Positions 42,878-52,440 are shown, counted from the stretch's first letter. The stretch is DNA of 64,000 bases from Pseudomonas tumuqii (GCF_013184545.1 NZ_JAAOJA010000014.1:23154-87153), one strand, 5' to 3'. Program-made: numbers and translations. The notes: generated by a model not told the origin, from the sequence alone.

Positions 42878-45049
42878 ATGAACGGCAGCCAACACATGGC
42901 GCAGCCCCTGGGCTTCAGCCGCCGCGTTTTCCTCAAGGCAAGTGCCGCGGTCGGCGGCGGTCTGCTGATCAGCTTCGCCCTGCCGGGGCTGATGCGCGGT
43001 GTTCAGGCCACGGAGGGCGCCTTCGCCCCCAACGCCTACGTGCGAATCGATCGCGACGGCCGCATCTTCCTCACCATTCAGCCGGTGGAGATGGGCCAGG
43101 GCACCTACACCTCGATGCCGGCACTGATTGCCGAGGAATTGGAGGTCGGCCTCGATCAGGTGATCATCGCGCATGCGCCGGCGGACGATCAGCGCTACGC
43201 CAACCCTATGCTGGGCTTCCAGGTCACCGGCGGCTCGACCTCGGTGCCGGCCAACTGGACGCCCCTGCGTGAGGCGGGGGCGGCGGCGCGCATCCTCCTG
43301 GTGGCGGCCGCAGCGCAACAATGGGGGGTGGCGGCCGACAGCTGCAAGGCGCAGCGCGGCGAGGTGTTGCACCCGACCAGCGGGCGCAAGTTCGGCTACG
43401 GCGAACTGGCGGACGCCGCGGCCAAGCTACCGCTGCCCGAGAGCCTGCCGCTGAAGGAGCCGAAGGACTTCAAGCTGATCGGCACCGCCGCCAAGCGCAC
43501 CGACTCGCCGGACAAGGTCAACGGCAAGGCGGTGTTCGGTATCGACGTGCACCCCGAGGGCATGAAGGTGGCTGCGATCATGCTCTGCCCGGTGGTCGGC
43601 GGCACCCTCGATTCGGTCGATCCAGAACCGGCTATGGCGGTGCGCGGCGTGCACCAGGTGGTGCGCACCGACAACTCGGTGGCCGTTGTCGCCGACCACA
43701 TGGGGGCCGCGCGCAAAGGGTTGGCGGCGTTGCAGATCAAGTGGAACGGCGGCGCCAACGCCAAGGTGTCCAGTGCGCAGATGCTCGAGGACATCAAGGC
43801 CGCCTCGATGCAGCCTGGAGCGCAGGCCCGCAGCGAGGGCAACGTCGAGGAGGCGCTGGCCAAGGCGGCGAAAAAGCTCGAGGTGACCTACCATGTGCCG
43901 TTCCTGGCCCATGCCTGCCTGGAACCGGTGAACTGCACCGTGCATGTGCGCAAGGACGCCTGCGACCTGTGGCTGGGCATCCAGGTGCCCGCCCGCGCCA
44001 AGGCGGTGGCGGCGCAACTGACCGGCCTGCCGGAGGCGGCCGTGCAGGTGCACAACCACCTGATCGGCGGCGGTTTCGGCCGGCGCCTGGAAGTGGATTT
44101 CGTCGCCGATGCGGTGAAGATCGCCAAGCAGGTCGACTATCCGGTGAAGGTCATCTGGTCGCGCGAGGAGGACACCCGGCATAGCACCCTGCGACCCTTC
44201 CACTACAACCATCTGAGTGTGGGGCTGGACGAGCAGAATCGCCCTATCGCCTGGACGCACAAGGTCACCGGCGGCTCGATCCTGGCGCGCTGGCTGCCTG
44301 CGGGTTTCATCGACGGCGTCGATGGCGACGCGGTGCGCGATGCCTGCGGCCCCTACGCCTTCCCCAATCTCAGCGTGCACTACGTGCGCCACGAACCACC
44401 GAGCGGCATCCTCCCGGCCTTCTGGCGTGGCGTGGGGCATACGCAGAACGCCTTCATGGTCGAGGGGCTGCTCGATGAGGCGATCCAGCAGGTCAAGGCC
44501 GACCCGTTCGAGTACCGTTACCCGCTGCTGCAGCAGCACCCGCGGGCGATCAAGGTGCTCGAGCTGCTGCGGGAGAAGTCTGGATGGGACACGCCGCTGG
44601 AACCCGGGCGTGGACGCGGCCTGGCCTTGACCCACTGCTTCGGCACCTTCGCCGCGCAGGTGGCCGAAGTGACCGTTAGCCCGAATGGCGAGGTGAAGGT
44701 CGACAAGGTCACCTCGGTGGTCGACTGTGGCATCGCCATCAACCCGGACAGCGTGGTCGCGCAGATGCAGGGCGGCACCATCTTCGGCCTGACTGCGGTG
44801 CTTTACGGCAACATTACCTTCAAGGATGGCCAGGTGGAGCAGGGCAACTTCGACACCTATCGCATGCTACGGATCAACGAGACGCCGGTGATCGAGACCC
44901 ATGTGGTGGCGAGCAGCGAGTCGCCCGGTGGCCTCGGCGAGGTGCCGACCGTGACTATCGCCCCGGCGGTGGTGAATGCGGTATTCGCCGCCACCGGCAA
45001 ACGCCTGCGCAGTTTGCCCATCGACCCCGAAGAGCTCCGCCAAGCCTGA
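42878..45049 (+). CDS. iorB: molybdopterin-binding large subunit (IorB-like), Tat-exported
   Basis: 723 residues. The twin-arginine signal SRRVFLKASAAVGGGLLISF at 14-33 indicates periplasmic export as a complex with the small subunit. Molybdenum-cofactor region blocks include QPVEMGQGTYTSMPALIAEE, GGGFGRRLEVDF, LPAFWRGVGHTQNAF and the end GGLGEVPTVTIAPAVVNAV, with the catalytic Glu expected there. It hydroxylates N-heterocycles or oxidises aldehydes in related enzymes. MocA and XdhC flanking supply the cofactor. Confidence 0.93.
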   Translation: MNGSQHMAQPLGFSRRVFLKASAAVGGGLLISFALPGLMRGVQATEGAFAPNAYVRIDRDGRIFLTIQPVEMGQGTYTSMPALIAEELEVGLDQVIIAHAPADDQRYANPMLGFQVTGGSTSVPANWTPLREAGAAARILLVAAAAQQWGVAADSCKAQRGEVLHPTSGRKFGYGELADAAAKLPLPESLPLKEPKDFKLIGTAAKRTDSPDKVNGKAVFGIDVHPEGMKVAAIMLCPVVGGTLDSVDPEPAMAVRGVHQVVRTDNSVAVVADHMGAARKGLAALQIKWNGGANAKVSSAQMLEDIKAASMQPGAQARSEGNVEEALAKAAKKLEVTYHVPFLAHACLEPVNCTVHVRKDACDLWLGIQVPARAKAVAAQLTGLPEAAVQVHNHLIGGGFGRRLEVDFVADAVKIAKQVDYPVKVIWSREEDTRHSTLRPFHYNHLSVGLDEQNRPIAWTHKVTGGSILARWLPAGFIDGVDGDAVRDACGPYAFPNLSVHYVRHEPPSGILPAFWRGVGHTQNAFMVEGLLDEAIQQVKADPFEYRYPLLQQHPRAIKVLELLREKSGWDTPLEPGRGRGLALTHCFGTFAAQVAEVTVSPNGEVKVDKVTSVVDCGIAINPDSVVAQMQGGTIFGLTAVLYGNITFKDGQVEQGNFDTYRMLRINETPVIETHVVASSESPGGLGEVPTVTIAPAVVNAVFAATGKRLRSLPIDPEELRQA

Positions 45050-45140
45050 CCGGGAGCACCGCCTGCACCTGTCGAGGGGCAGGCGGCTGGCGCGTGCGTC
45101 GAGCGTCGGCGGCCCTGACGGACATGCGGGAGAGCAGGGT

Positions 45141-45198
45141 TAGCAGGCCGTAGAAAAACTACCTACGTGACCAATACTGCGTTAATAACGGCCTGTTA
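45141..45198. repeat. imperfect inverted repeat downstream of iorB
   Basis: TAGCAGGCCGT at the left and ACGGCCTGTTA at the right (10 of 11 pair) enclose about 35 nt. The right arm holds the stop codon of the convergent xdhC. A 15-base part of it recurs at 53897-53911. Confidence 0.5.
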
Positions 45199-46344
45199 GC
45201 CGTGCAGTGCCGGCTCGCAATCATGGATGGGCGCCTCGCGTTCCTTGAGCATCCTCCCGTCGCGGCCGTTGAAATGGGCGGTGATCTCCGCCAGCACCGA
45301 CAGCGCCACGCTTTCCGGCGCGTCCCCACCGATATCCAGTCCCATGGGGTAATGCAGGCAGGCGCAGGCGTATAGCGAACGAACGTCCGGCGCCATCTCG
45401 CCGAGCAGGCGTTCGGTGCGGCTGCGCGGGCCCAGTTGGCCAATATAGGCGGGCTGCTGGCGCAGCGCCTGTTCCAGCCAGTGACGATCCTGGCTGTAGC
45501 TATGGGACATGACGACCACCGCGGCGTCGGCGACCAGCGCCGCGAGATCATGGGGGTGGTCGAGCTGGAGGTTCAGCACCTGCTCGGCCTCGGGGAAGCG
45601 TTCACGGCGGGCGAAATGGCTGCGCGCGTCGACCACCGCCACCTGCCAGCCCTGCTGCCTGGCTAGGCTCACCAAGGGCTGGGCATCGTGGCCGGCGCCG
45701 AAGACTACCAGCTTGCGCGGTGGCGGCAGGTACTCGAACAGGACTTCGACCTCGCCGCTGTCCAGGCGATAACCTTGGATCGCCGAGCGGCGCAGTCCCA
45801 GCGTTTTGTGCAGATCGGCCGACAGCAGTGCCACCAGTGACGGGTGCTCGACCAGGACGTGCAGTTCCCCCGTGGTGTCGACGGCGGCGCGCTCGCCGAG
45901 GCGCACGGCCGTGGCGCCGCTGGCGATCACCGTGGCCAACACCGCGGGGCACTTGGCTGAGAGCACTTGGCGCAGCAGTTGCGCCGGCAGGAAGGGCTGC
46001 CCGGCGCGAATGCGCTCCAGCAGGATATGCACCGTGCCGTTGCAGCCCAGGCCGAAGGCCAGTTCCTCCTCTTCCCCGGCCTCGTCGCTGTCGACGCCGG
46101 TGCTGTAGCTGCGCACCACGGGAACCCCCGCTTCGGTCAGCCACCAGGCCTTCCTGGCCAGGTCACCCTCCAGACAACCACCGCTCACCGTGCCGAGCGC
46201 GGCGCCAACCTGGGGGATGAGCATGCGCGCGCCGGGGCGCCGATAGGCCGACCCCTCGACCTTGACCACGGTCGCCAGCACCGCGTCCTGACGTGTGGCG
46301 GCAAGTTCGTCCAGGGCTTCCAGCAGTTTCGCAATCTCGCTCAT
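45196..46344 (-). CDS. xdhC: XdhC-family molybdenum cofactor insertion chaperone
   Basis: 382 residues. The XdhC/CoxI N-terminal domain (AVLATVVKVEGSAYRRPGAR, LGTVSGGCLEGDLARKAW) is followed by a Rossmann domain (KLVVFGAGHDAQPLVSLARQ) and AAVVVMSHSYSQDRHWLEQA. XdhC binds Mo-cofactor, promotes its sulfuration and hands it to xanthine-oxidase-type enzymes. It converges on iorB, completing the maturation set with mocA. Confidence 0.93.
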   Translation of the reverse strand: MSEIAKLLEALDELAATRQDAVLATVVKVEGSAYRRPGARMLIPQVGAALGTVSGGCLEGDLARKAWWLTEAGVPVVRSYSTGVDSDEAGEEEELAFGLGCNGTVHILLERIRAGQPFLPAQLLRQVLSAKCPAVLATVIASGATAVRLGERAAVDTTGELHVLVEHPSLVALLSADLHKTLGLRRSAIQGYRLDSGEVEVLFEYLPPPRKLVVFGAGHDAQPLVSLARQQGWQVAVVDARSHFARRERFPEAEQVLNLQLDHPHDLAALVADAAVVVMSHSYSQDRHWLEQALRQQPAYIGQLGPRSRTERLLGEMAPDVRSLYACACLHYPMGLDIGGDAPESVALSVLAEITAHFNGRDGRMLKEREAPIHDCEPALHG

Positions 46345-46585
46345 GGGCTCGCTGTTCCGATCAGGGAGTGGCAGTCCTGATTATTAACCAGGGCGTGCGT
46401 GGGATTGCCCGCTATACACGCATAGCCCTTGAAGCATTGCTTAATACTGTTCGCCTGTGCGGTGGCTATGGCTTCAGTTTTTCTCAATCGACAGGCGTCT
46501 TTATATCGTTTGTCGGCCCGCGGTGAGCTGCCGAACATACCTCCATGGCGCCGTGGTCGCGGCACCTGCAACTGGAGGTCCAACA

Positions 46586-46936
46586 ATGAATACGTCCCTG
46601 TGGAGCGAAGGCGCTCCCGCGAGGCTGCTCGCTTCCTGCCACCGTGCATCTGGCGAGATCGTTTTCCCGCCGGTTTCCGCCCACTCGCCGCTGGCCGACC
46701 AGTACGAAGGCCTGCTCTTGGAGGGCGAGGGCACTCTCTACAGCTTCACCGTCATCCACCCGGGCTCTAAGAGCGGGCAGCAGCCCTTCGCCCTGGGCTA
46801 CCTGGATCTGCTCGGCCCGGCGCGCCTGTTCGGCCGAGTCAACGGCACGCGCCGTCCGGCCATCGGCGATGTCTGTCGGGTAGTGCCCGACGCCACCTAT
46901 GGCTATGCGTTCGAACTGGCGGAGGATGCGCAATGA
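46586..46936 (+). CDS. DUF35 OB-fold protein, thiolase partner
   Basis: 116 residues from ATG 46586 (GGAGGTC upstream). The OB-fold part is seen in YEGLLLEGEGTLYSFTVIHP, FALGYLDLLGPARLFGRV and IGDVCRVVP. The usual N-terminal zinc ribbon (two CxxC) is reduced: only one Cys remains in LLASCHRASGEIVFPPVS. Such proteins form obligate complexes with the thiolase encoded next door, as BbsA-BbsB. The ATGA overlap with the thiolase gene supports this. Confidence 0.85.
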   Translation: MNTSLWSEGAPARLLASCHRASGEIVFPPVSAHSPLADQYEGLLLEGEGTLYSFTVIHPGSKSGQQPFALGYLDLLGPARLFGRVNGTRRPAIGDVCRVVPDATYGYAFELAEDAQ

Positions 46937-48078
46937 AGCAGATGCACGTGATGGGCGGGGCTATGACCCGCTTCGGCAAGCATGTGGGCGTCAAGGCCCC
47001 TGAACTGGCGCAGCAGGCGATTCTCGCCGCGGTGGCCGACGCCGGCCTAGTGCTCAAGGATATCCAGGCCATCTACTGCGCCAACGTGCTGGGCGGTATG
47101 ATCCTCGGCCAGGTCATCCTACGCGACCTCGGTCTGGCTGGTATCCCCGTCTACAACATCGAGAATGCCTGTGCCAGCGGCGCCACCGCCGTGCACCTGG
47201 CCAAGCACGCGCTGCTGGCCGAGCAGTACGACACCGTACTGGTGTTCGGCATCGAGCAACTGACCGCGCTGGGTGGCGGCACCATCCCGATGCAGCGCAA
47301 CGACGAGAAGACCGACCTCTATGCCGCAGCCGGCATGGTCTTGCCTGCCGTCTACGCCATGCGCGCCACGCGCTTCCTCCACGAGCGCGGCGCCCAGCCT
47401 GCCGACCTCGCCGCCGTGGCGGTGAAGAACCGCTTCCACGGGTCGCTCAACGAATACGCCCAGCAGCGCAACGCGGTGACCCTGGAAGAGGTGTTGGCCT
47501 CGCGTATGATCGCCGATCCTCTGACCCTGCTGCAGTGCTGCCCGTCCCAGGTTGATGGCGCCGCGGCGCTGGTACTTGGCAAGCGCTCCGGCCCGCATGC
47601 CAAGGACGTACGCGTGCTCGGCTCTATTGTGGTCTCGGGCCTGGCCGAAGGACCGCGTGACGACATCCTCGACGCCGAGATCACCGCCCGCGCCGCGCGC
47701 CTGGCCTACGAGCAGGCCGGCGTCGAGCCAAGTGACGTCGATGTGGTCGAGCTGCACGATGCCTTCACCATCGCCGAGCTGCTCTACTACGAGGCCCTCG
47801 GCCTGGCTGCGCCGGGCGAAGCGGTGGCACTGCTGCATTCCGGCGCCACCAAGGTCGGTGGCCGTGTGCCGGTGAACCCCAGTGGCGGCCTGCTGGCCAA
47901 GGGGCACCCGCTGGGAGCCACCGGTGTGGCGCAAATGGTCGAGCTGATGTGGCAGTTGCAGGGCCGTGCTGGCGCACGCCAGGCCAACGCGCCACGTATC
48001 GGTGTGGCGCAATGCACCGGCGGCGGCATCGCCGGCGTCGACCACGCCGCTTCGTCCGTGCACGTGCTGGGGGTGTGA
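46933..48078 (+). CDS. thiolase-family acyl-CoA acyltransferase
   Basis: 381 residues. Nucleophile C80 is in NIENACASGATAVHLAKHA; GGLLAKGHPLGATGVAQ supplies the active-site His and VAQCTGGGIAG the second Cys. All catalytic residues are present, so thiolytic cleavage of a 3-ketoacyl-CoA is likely, rather than the aldol chemistry of Cys-less relatives. It is translationally coupled to the DUF35 gene and followed at once by the SDR gene in a five-step CoA-ester operon. Confidence 0.92.
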   Translation: MKQMHVMGGAMTRFGKHVGVKAPELAQQAILAAVADAGLVLKDIQAIYCANVLGGMILGQVILRDLGLAGIPVYNIENACASGATAVHLAKHALLAEQYDTVLVFGIEQLTALGGGTIPMQRNDEKTDLYAAAGMVLPAVYAMRATRFLHERGAQPADLAAVAVKNRFHGSLNEYAQQRNAVTLEEVLASRMIADPLTLLQCCPSQVDGAAALVLGKRSGPHAKDVRVLGSIVVSGLAEGPRDDILDAEITARAARLAYEQAGVEPSDVDVVELHDAFTIAELLYYEALGLAAPGEAVALLHSGATKVGGRVPVNPSGGLLAKGHPLGATGVAQMVELMWQLQGRAGARQANAPRIGVAQCTGGGIAGVDHAASSVHVLGV

Positions 48079-48079
48079 G

Positions 48080-48844
48080 ATGAACAAGCAACGTTTTCAC
48101 AGCAGCCAGATCGCGGCCGTCACCGGCGCCGCACGCGGCATCGGCCTGGGCATCGCCAGTCGCCTGGCGGCGCAGGGAGTGACCGTCTATCTGTTGGATC
48201 GCGACGAGGCGGCGCTGGCCGCCGCCGTCACCCGTCTACGCGACCTGAGCATGGAGGTGCACGGCCTCGCCCTCGACCTCACCGACGGCGAGGCGGTCGA
48301 GCGCGCCTTCGCGCAGATCGGCGAACGTCACGGCGCCCTGGATTTTCTGGTGAACAACGCCGGCGTGGTGCGCGACAAGCGCTTCCTGAAGATGACCGAG
48401 GAAGACTGGGACCTGGTGGTCGATACCAACCTTCGCGCGCAGTTTCTCTGCTGCAAGGCGGCGTTGCCGCTGATGCTGGAGCGCGCGTTCGGTCGTATCG
48501 TCAACCTATCCTCGCGTGCCTGGCTAGGCGGCTTCGGCCAGGCCAACTACTCCGCGGCCAAGGGTGGGGTGGTCAGCCTGACCCGCAGCCTGGCGATCGA
48601 ATTCGCCGCCAAGGGCATCACGGTCAACGCCGTTGCCCCCGGCATCGTCGACACGCCGCTGTTCCAGAGCTTCGATCCCGAGGTGCAGGCGCGGCTCAAG
48701 GACACCGTGCCAGTCAAACGCATCGGCACCCCGGACGACATCGCTAACGCGGTGGAGTTCTTCCTCGACCCGGCCAGTTCCTACGTCACCGGGCAGACCC
48801 TCTACGTCTGCGGCGGGCGTAGCCTGTCGTCGGCGAGCGTGTGA
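48080..48844 (+). CDS. short-chain dehydrogenase (3-hydroxyacyl-CoA type)
   Basis: 254 residues from ATG 48080, 1 nt after the thiolase stop. Cofactor motif TGAARGIGLGIASRL, VNNAGVV, catalytic Ser in RIVNLSSRAWLGG and the YxxxK in ANYSAAKGGVV; NAVAPGIVDTPLF follows. Context suggests it oxidises the 3-hydroxyacyl-CoA formed by the hydratase to the keto substrate of the thiolase. The C-terminal tail SLSSASV is slightly longer than in FabG. Confidence 0.92.
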   Translation: MNKQRFHSSQIAAVTGAARGIGLGIASRLAAQGVTVYLLDRDEAALAAAVTRLRDLSMEVHGLALDLTDGEAVERAFAQIGERHGALDFLVNNAGVVRDKRFLKMTEEDWDLVVDTNLRAQFLCCKAALPLMLERAFGRIVNLSSRAWLGGFGQANYSAAKGGVVSLTRSLAIEFAAKGITVNAVAPGIVDTPLFQSFDPEVQARLKDTVPVKRIGTPDDIANAVEFFLDPASSYVTGQTLYVCGGRSLSSASV

Positions 48845-48854
48845 GGAGGTAGCC

Positions 48855-49661
48855 ATGGCCGTAACTCTGGAAATCCACGGCGCGGTCGCCCGCATCGTCC
48901 TCGACCGCCCCGAGGCGCTTAATGCGCTGAACCTTGAGGCGCTGCGCGAACTGCGCGCGCATCTGGCCGAGGTGCGCGACCGCCGCGAAATCCGCACGGC
49001 GATCCTCACCGGGAGCGGCGAGCGGGCCTTCTGCGTCGGCGCCGACCTTAAGAGCACGCGCGACTCGTCCGCTTCCTACGCCGAGGCGCTGTTCCTCGCC
49101 AATGAGCCGTCGGCGGATGCGGGCCTGTATATCCGCCTGATGGACCTCACCGATCTCGAACTGCGCAAGCCGCTGATCGCGGCGGTGAACGGCCACTGCC
49201 TAGGTGGCGGGTTGGAGCTGGCCCTGCAGTGCAGCCTGCGCATCGCCTCAGCGAATGCCAGCTTCGGCCTGCCGGAGGCGGTGGTCGGTTCGATTCCTGC
49301 CGTCTCCGGTCTACACCGGCTACTCAGGGCGGTGCCTGCGGCCCATGCCATGCAGATGGCGCTGACCGGGCAGCGTCTCGACGCGCGCCAGGCGGCGGCC
49401 ATCGGCCTGGTTTCGGAAGTCGCCGACAGCCACGCGGCGCTGAACGAACGCGCCTTCGCCTTGGCCGAGCACATCGCCGCCGCCGCGCCGCTGGCGGTGC
49501 AAGCGCTGCAGGCGCTGTCGACGCAGACCGCGCACCTGTCTGAACGTGATGCCCAGCGCCTCACCGAGCTGTACTGGGGCGTGCTGCGTGACACCGAGGA
49601 TCGCCTGGAAGGGCGGGCCGCGTTCGCCGAGAAACGCTCACCGGACTATCGGGGGCGCTAG
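48855..49661 (+). CDS. enoyl-CoA hydratase/isomerase family protein
   Basis: 268 residues from ATG 48855 (GAGGAGG upstream). Crotonase fold: LDRPEALNALNLEALRELR, oxyanion loop AFCVGADLK and GHCLGGGLELALQCSLRIA; FGLPEAVVGSIPAVSGLHRL carries the catalytic Glu region. Expected to hydrate an enoyl-CoA made upstream in the pathway. It lies between the SDR and thioesterase genes on one transcript. Confidence 0.92.
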   Translation: MAVTLEIHGAVARIVLDRPEALNALNLEALRELRAHLAEVRDRREIRTAILTGSGERAFCVGADLKSTRDSSASYAEALFLANEPSADAGLYIRLMDLTDLELRKPLIAAVNGHCLGGGLELALQCSLRIASANASFGLPEAVVGSIPAVSGLHRLLRAVPAAHAMQMALTGQRLDARQAAAIGLVSEVADSHAALNERAFALAEHIAAAAPLAVQALQALSTQTAHLSERDAQRLTELYWGVLRDTEDRLEGRAAFAEKRSPDYRGR

Positions 49662-49676
49662 CCCCTGGAGGTAGAC

Positions 49677-50072
49677 ATGCACTTGCACAACCCGTTTCTG
49701 CAGAGCCTTGGCGTCGAGCTGGCCCACTGGGCGCCCGGCGAAACCGAGTTTCGCATGCCCATCGAGGTCCGCCACCTGAACCGCCAGGGCATGCTCCATG
49801 GCGGGCTGATCGCCACCCTGCTGGATGCCGCCTGCGGTTACGCCGGGCTGCATGCGGGCGAGGGCGAGGAGGAGGTGCACGGGGTGACCGTGATGCTCAA
49901 CATCGCCTACCTCAGCGCGGCCCGCGAAGGCAGCGTGATCGCCAGAGGCCGGGTCAACCGCCGGGGACGCAGCCTGTACTTCGCCGAAGCCAGCCTGGCC
50001 ACGGCGGACGGCGAGCTACTGGCTACCGCCCAGGGCACCTTCAAGCAGGGAGGGCGCCGCCATGCTGCGTGA
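49677..50072 (+). CDS. PaaI-type hotdog thioesterase
   Basis: 131 residues. The hotdog signature HLNRQGMLHGGLIATLLDAA is at about residues 34-53, with TVMLNIAYLSAAREGSVIAR and RGRSLYFAEASLATADGELL. It hydrolyses acyl-CoA thioesters, perhaps freeing CoA from dead-end intermediates. The end overlaps the CoA transferase start by 11 nt. Confidence 0.9.
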   Translation: MHLHNPFLQSLGVELAHWAPGETEFRMPIEVRHLNRQGMLHGGLIATLLDAACGYAGLHAGEGEEEVHGVTVMLNIAYLSAAREGSVIARGRVNRRGRSLYFAEASLATADGELLATAQGTFKQGGRRHAA

Positions 50073-51276
50073 TGCCTTGCAAGGCCTGACGGTGCTGGAC
50101 TTCACCCAGATCGCCGCGGGGCCGACCTGCACCATGCTGCTGGCCGACATGGGCGCGCGGGTGATCAAGATCGAACCGCCGGAAGGCGAGCTGGGCCGCA
50201 CCCTCGGCCCCGCCTGGGTCGGCGCCGACAGCGCGCTCTACCACGGCTTCAATCGCGGTAAACTCGGCGTCTGCCTGGATCTCAAGCACCCGGACAGCCT
50301 GGCCATCGTGCAGCGCATGGTGGCCGAGGCCGACGTGCTGATCGAGAGCATGCGCCCGGGGGTGATGGCCCGGCTCGGCCTGGGTTACGAGGCCCTGGCC
50401 GAGTTCAATCCGGCACTGGTCTACTGCTCCATTTCCGCCTACGGCCAGCAAGGCCCCTACGCCGACCGCGCAGGCGTCGACGGCATCCTGCAGGCCGATT
50501 CCGGGTTGATGAGCCTGATCGGCCTGCCGGGCGCGCCGCCGTGCAAGGTGCAGGCGCCGGTGGTGGACGTGGTGACCGGCTACATGGCCTGCATGGCCAT
50601 CCTCGCCAAGCTGCAGGCGCGCCAGCGCGACGGCCAGGGCGGGCATCTGGACGTCAACCTGATGAACTCGGCCCTGGCGCTGCAGCAATCGTCGATCACC
50701 AGCTACCTGCGCGATGGCGCACTACCGACCCCCATCGGCAGTGCGGCGCCCTATGCGGCGCCCAACGAGGCGTTCCAGACCGCCGACGGCTGGATCATGG
50801 TGGCGGCCTACAACGGCAACCGCTGGGAGCGCCTGTGCAGCGTGCTCGGCCATGCCGAGTGGGTGGAGGATCCGCGCTTCGTCAGCTCCGGCCAGCGGGT
50901 GAAACACCGTGCGGAGATGCAGACCGCGCTCAACCACGTGTTCGTCACCCAGCCGACCGCGCACTGGCTGCAGGTGTTGCGCGGCGCCGACATTCTCTGC
51001 GCCAAGGTGGCCAACTACGGCGACCTGCTCGATCACCCGCAACTGGCTGAGAACGGCGTGCTGGCGCCGGTCGAGCACCCCCGGCACGGTACCCTGCGCA
51101 CGGTGGGCTTCCCGGTGAACAGCGCCGAGGCGGCGGCCGAACCCTACCGGCCGGCGCCGGATCTGGGCGAGCATTCGCGCACGGTGCTGCAGAGCTTCGC
51201 CTTCAGCGACGCCGAGATCGAGGCGCTGGCGAGTAGCGGCGCGTTGCGCGAGCGGCGGGCTGTCGCGGCCTCCTAA
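50062..51276 (+). CDS. CaiB/BaiF (family III) CoA transferase
   Basis: 404 residues. GLTVLDFTQIAAGPTCTMLL and ADMGARVIKIEPPEGELG are the N-terminal family blocks; YHGFNRGKLGVCLDLKHP follows, and the catalytic Asp is expected in YADRAGVDGILQADSGLMS. It likely activates the pathway acid by CoA transfer, the first step of the operon's chemistry. Last gene before a strong terminator. Confidence 0.93.
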   Translation: MLRDALQGLTVLDFTQIAAGPTCTMLLADMGARVIKIEPPEGELGRTLGPAWVGADSALYHGFNRGKLGVCLDLKHPDSLAIVQRMVAEADVLIESMRPGVMARLGLGYEALAEFNPALVYCSISAYGQQGPYADRAGVDGILQADSGLMSLIGLPGAPPCKVQAPVVDVVTGYMACMAILAKLQARQRDGQGGHLDVNLMNSALALQQSSITSYLRDGALPTPIGSAAPYAAPNEAFQTADGWIMVAAYNGNRWERLCSVLGHAEWVEDPRFVSSGQRVKHRAEMQTALNHVFVTQPTAHWLQVLRGADILCAKVANYGDLLDHPQLAENGVLAPVEHPRHGTLRTVGFPVNSAEAAAEPYRPAPDLGEHSRTVLQSFAFSDAEIEALASSGALRERRAVAAS

Positions 51277-51294
51277 TAGCTCCAGCCATAAATG

Positions 51295-51336
51295 ACGACG
51301 CCGCGCCGGATATTCCGGGGCGGCGTCGTACTTTTC
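51295..51336 (+). terminator. intrinsic terminator of the CoA-ester operon
   Basis: Stem ACGACGCCGC with GCGGCGTCGT, 15-nt loop holding a smaller CCGG-CCGG stem, then a short T run. Confidence 0.85.
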
Positions 51337-51371
51337 AGGGGAGCGGCCGAGCGGTCTGAGTGGCAGGGCGT

Positions 51372-52280
51372 TCAGCTCGCGTTGCGGGTCAGGCGCGCCT
51401 GCTCCAGCAGCCACAGGCGGAAGGTGGTCATGTCTTCACTTTCGGCTCTGTGCTTGGGCGTCAGCAGGTAGTAGGTGTAGGCGCCCATGTCCACCGACTG
51501 GGCGAAGGGCCGCACCAGCGTGCCCTCGCGCAGCTCCTTCTCCACCAGGAACAGCTGGGCCATGGCGATGCCCTGACCGCCGACGGCGGCCGCGTAGGCC
51601 ATCGACGAACTCTGGTAGCTCATGCCTGCACGCGCATCCACCTGGCCGATGACGCCGGTGGCCTCCAGCCAGTGTGTCCAGTCGTCGGGGCGGGCGAGGG
51701 AGTGCAGCATGCTGTACTCGGCCACGTCGGCCGGCGCATGCAGGCCCGGCTCCGAATCGAGCAGGGCGGGACTGCACACCGGCGCCAGGACGTTGTCGCT
51801 GAGCACGTAGCAGTTGCAGTTGGGCCAGTCGCCGGAACCGAGGCGGATGGCCGCGTCCAGGTCTTCGTTGTGGAAGTCCACTGGGTCCAGCGAGGCGGTC
51901 AGCAGCACCTCGATCTTCGGGTGCTCTTGGTGGAAGCTGGCCAGACGCGGGATCAGCCACTGCATGGCGAAGGTGGTGTAGGCGCGTACCTTGATCTGCC
52001 GGCGCTTCGGCGGCCGTTTCAGCTTGCGCGTGGCGCTGCGCAGCTCCTCGATGATCCGGGCCACGGCATTGAAGTACTGCTTGCCGGCGGGAGTGAGGGT
52101 GATCTGCCGGTGGCCGCGGATAAACAGCGGCTGCTCCATGAATTCTTCCAGGCTGCGGATCTGCCGCGATACGGCGCCTGGCGTGACATTCAGTTCATCG
52201 GCGGCAACGGTGATGCTCAAATGACGAGCGACGGCTTCGAAAGCCCGTATGGCATTGAGGGGAGGCAGTTTGTCCTTCAT
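51372..52280 (-). CDS. LysR-family regulator, GcvA-like
   Basis: 302 residues from ATG 52280. LPPLNAIRAFEAVARHLSIT and VAADELNVTPGAVSRQIRSL are typical of the GcvA/AmpR branch, followed by PLFIRGHRQITLTPAGKQYF. The longer frame upstream is not LysR-like. A 5-7-5 inverted repeat at 52333-52349 lies 53 nt before its start. It converges on the CoA-ester operon and is divergent from the OprD remnant, so it may once have controlled uptake and breakdown of one substrate (inference). Confidence 0.93.
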   Translation of the reverse strand: MKDKLPPLNAIRAFEAVARHLSITVAADELNVTPGAVSRQIRSLEEFMEQPLFIRGHRQITLTPAGKQYFNAVARIIEELRSATRKLKRPPKRRQIKVRAYTTFAMQWLIPRLASFHQEHPKIEVLLTASLDPVDFHNEDLDAAIRLGSGDWPNCNCYVLSDNVLAPVCSPALLDSEPGLHAPADVAEYSMLHSLARPDDWTHWLEATGVIGQVDARAGMSYQSSSMAYAAAVGGQGIAMAQLFLVEKELREGTLVRPFAQSVDMGAYTYYLLTPKHRAESEDMTTFRLWLLEQARLTRNAS

Positions 52281-52332
52281 TGCAATCTTCTTGTCGGAGT
52301 CGGCGGACGGCACGCATCTTACTCTAGTTAAG

Positions 52333-52349
52333 CTTGATAAAAACTCAAG
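52333..52349. promoter_or_regulatory. candidate LysR operator
   Basis: CTTGATAAAAACTCAAG: CTTGA and TCAAG arms spaced by 7 bp, between the LysR start and the divergent OprD remnant. Confidence 0.45.
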
Positions 52350-52440
52350 CCAATGGCTCATTTTAATCGCTTGCCACGCGCTCCGAAGCCTCCTTGGCTT
52401 CGCCGCGGACGCCATCACAACAGCAAGAGAGTACCGCTCC

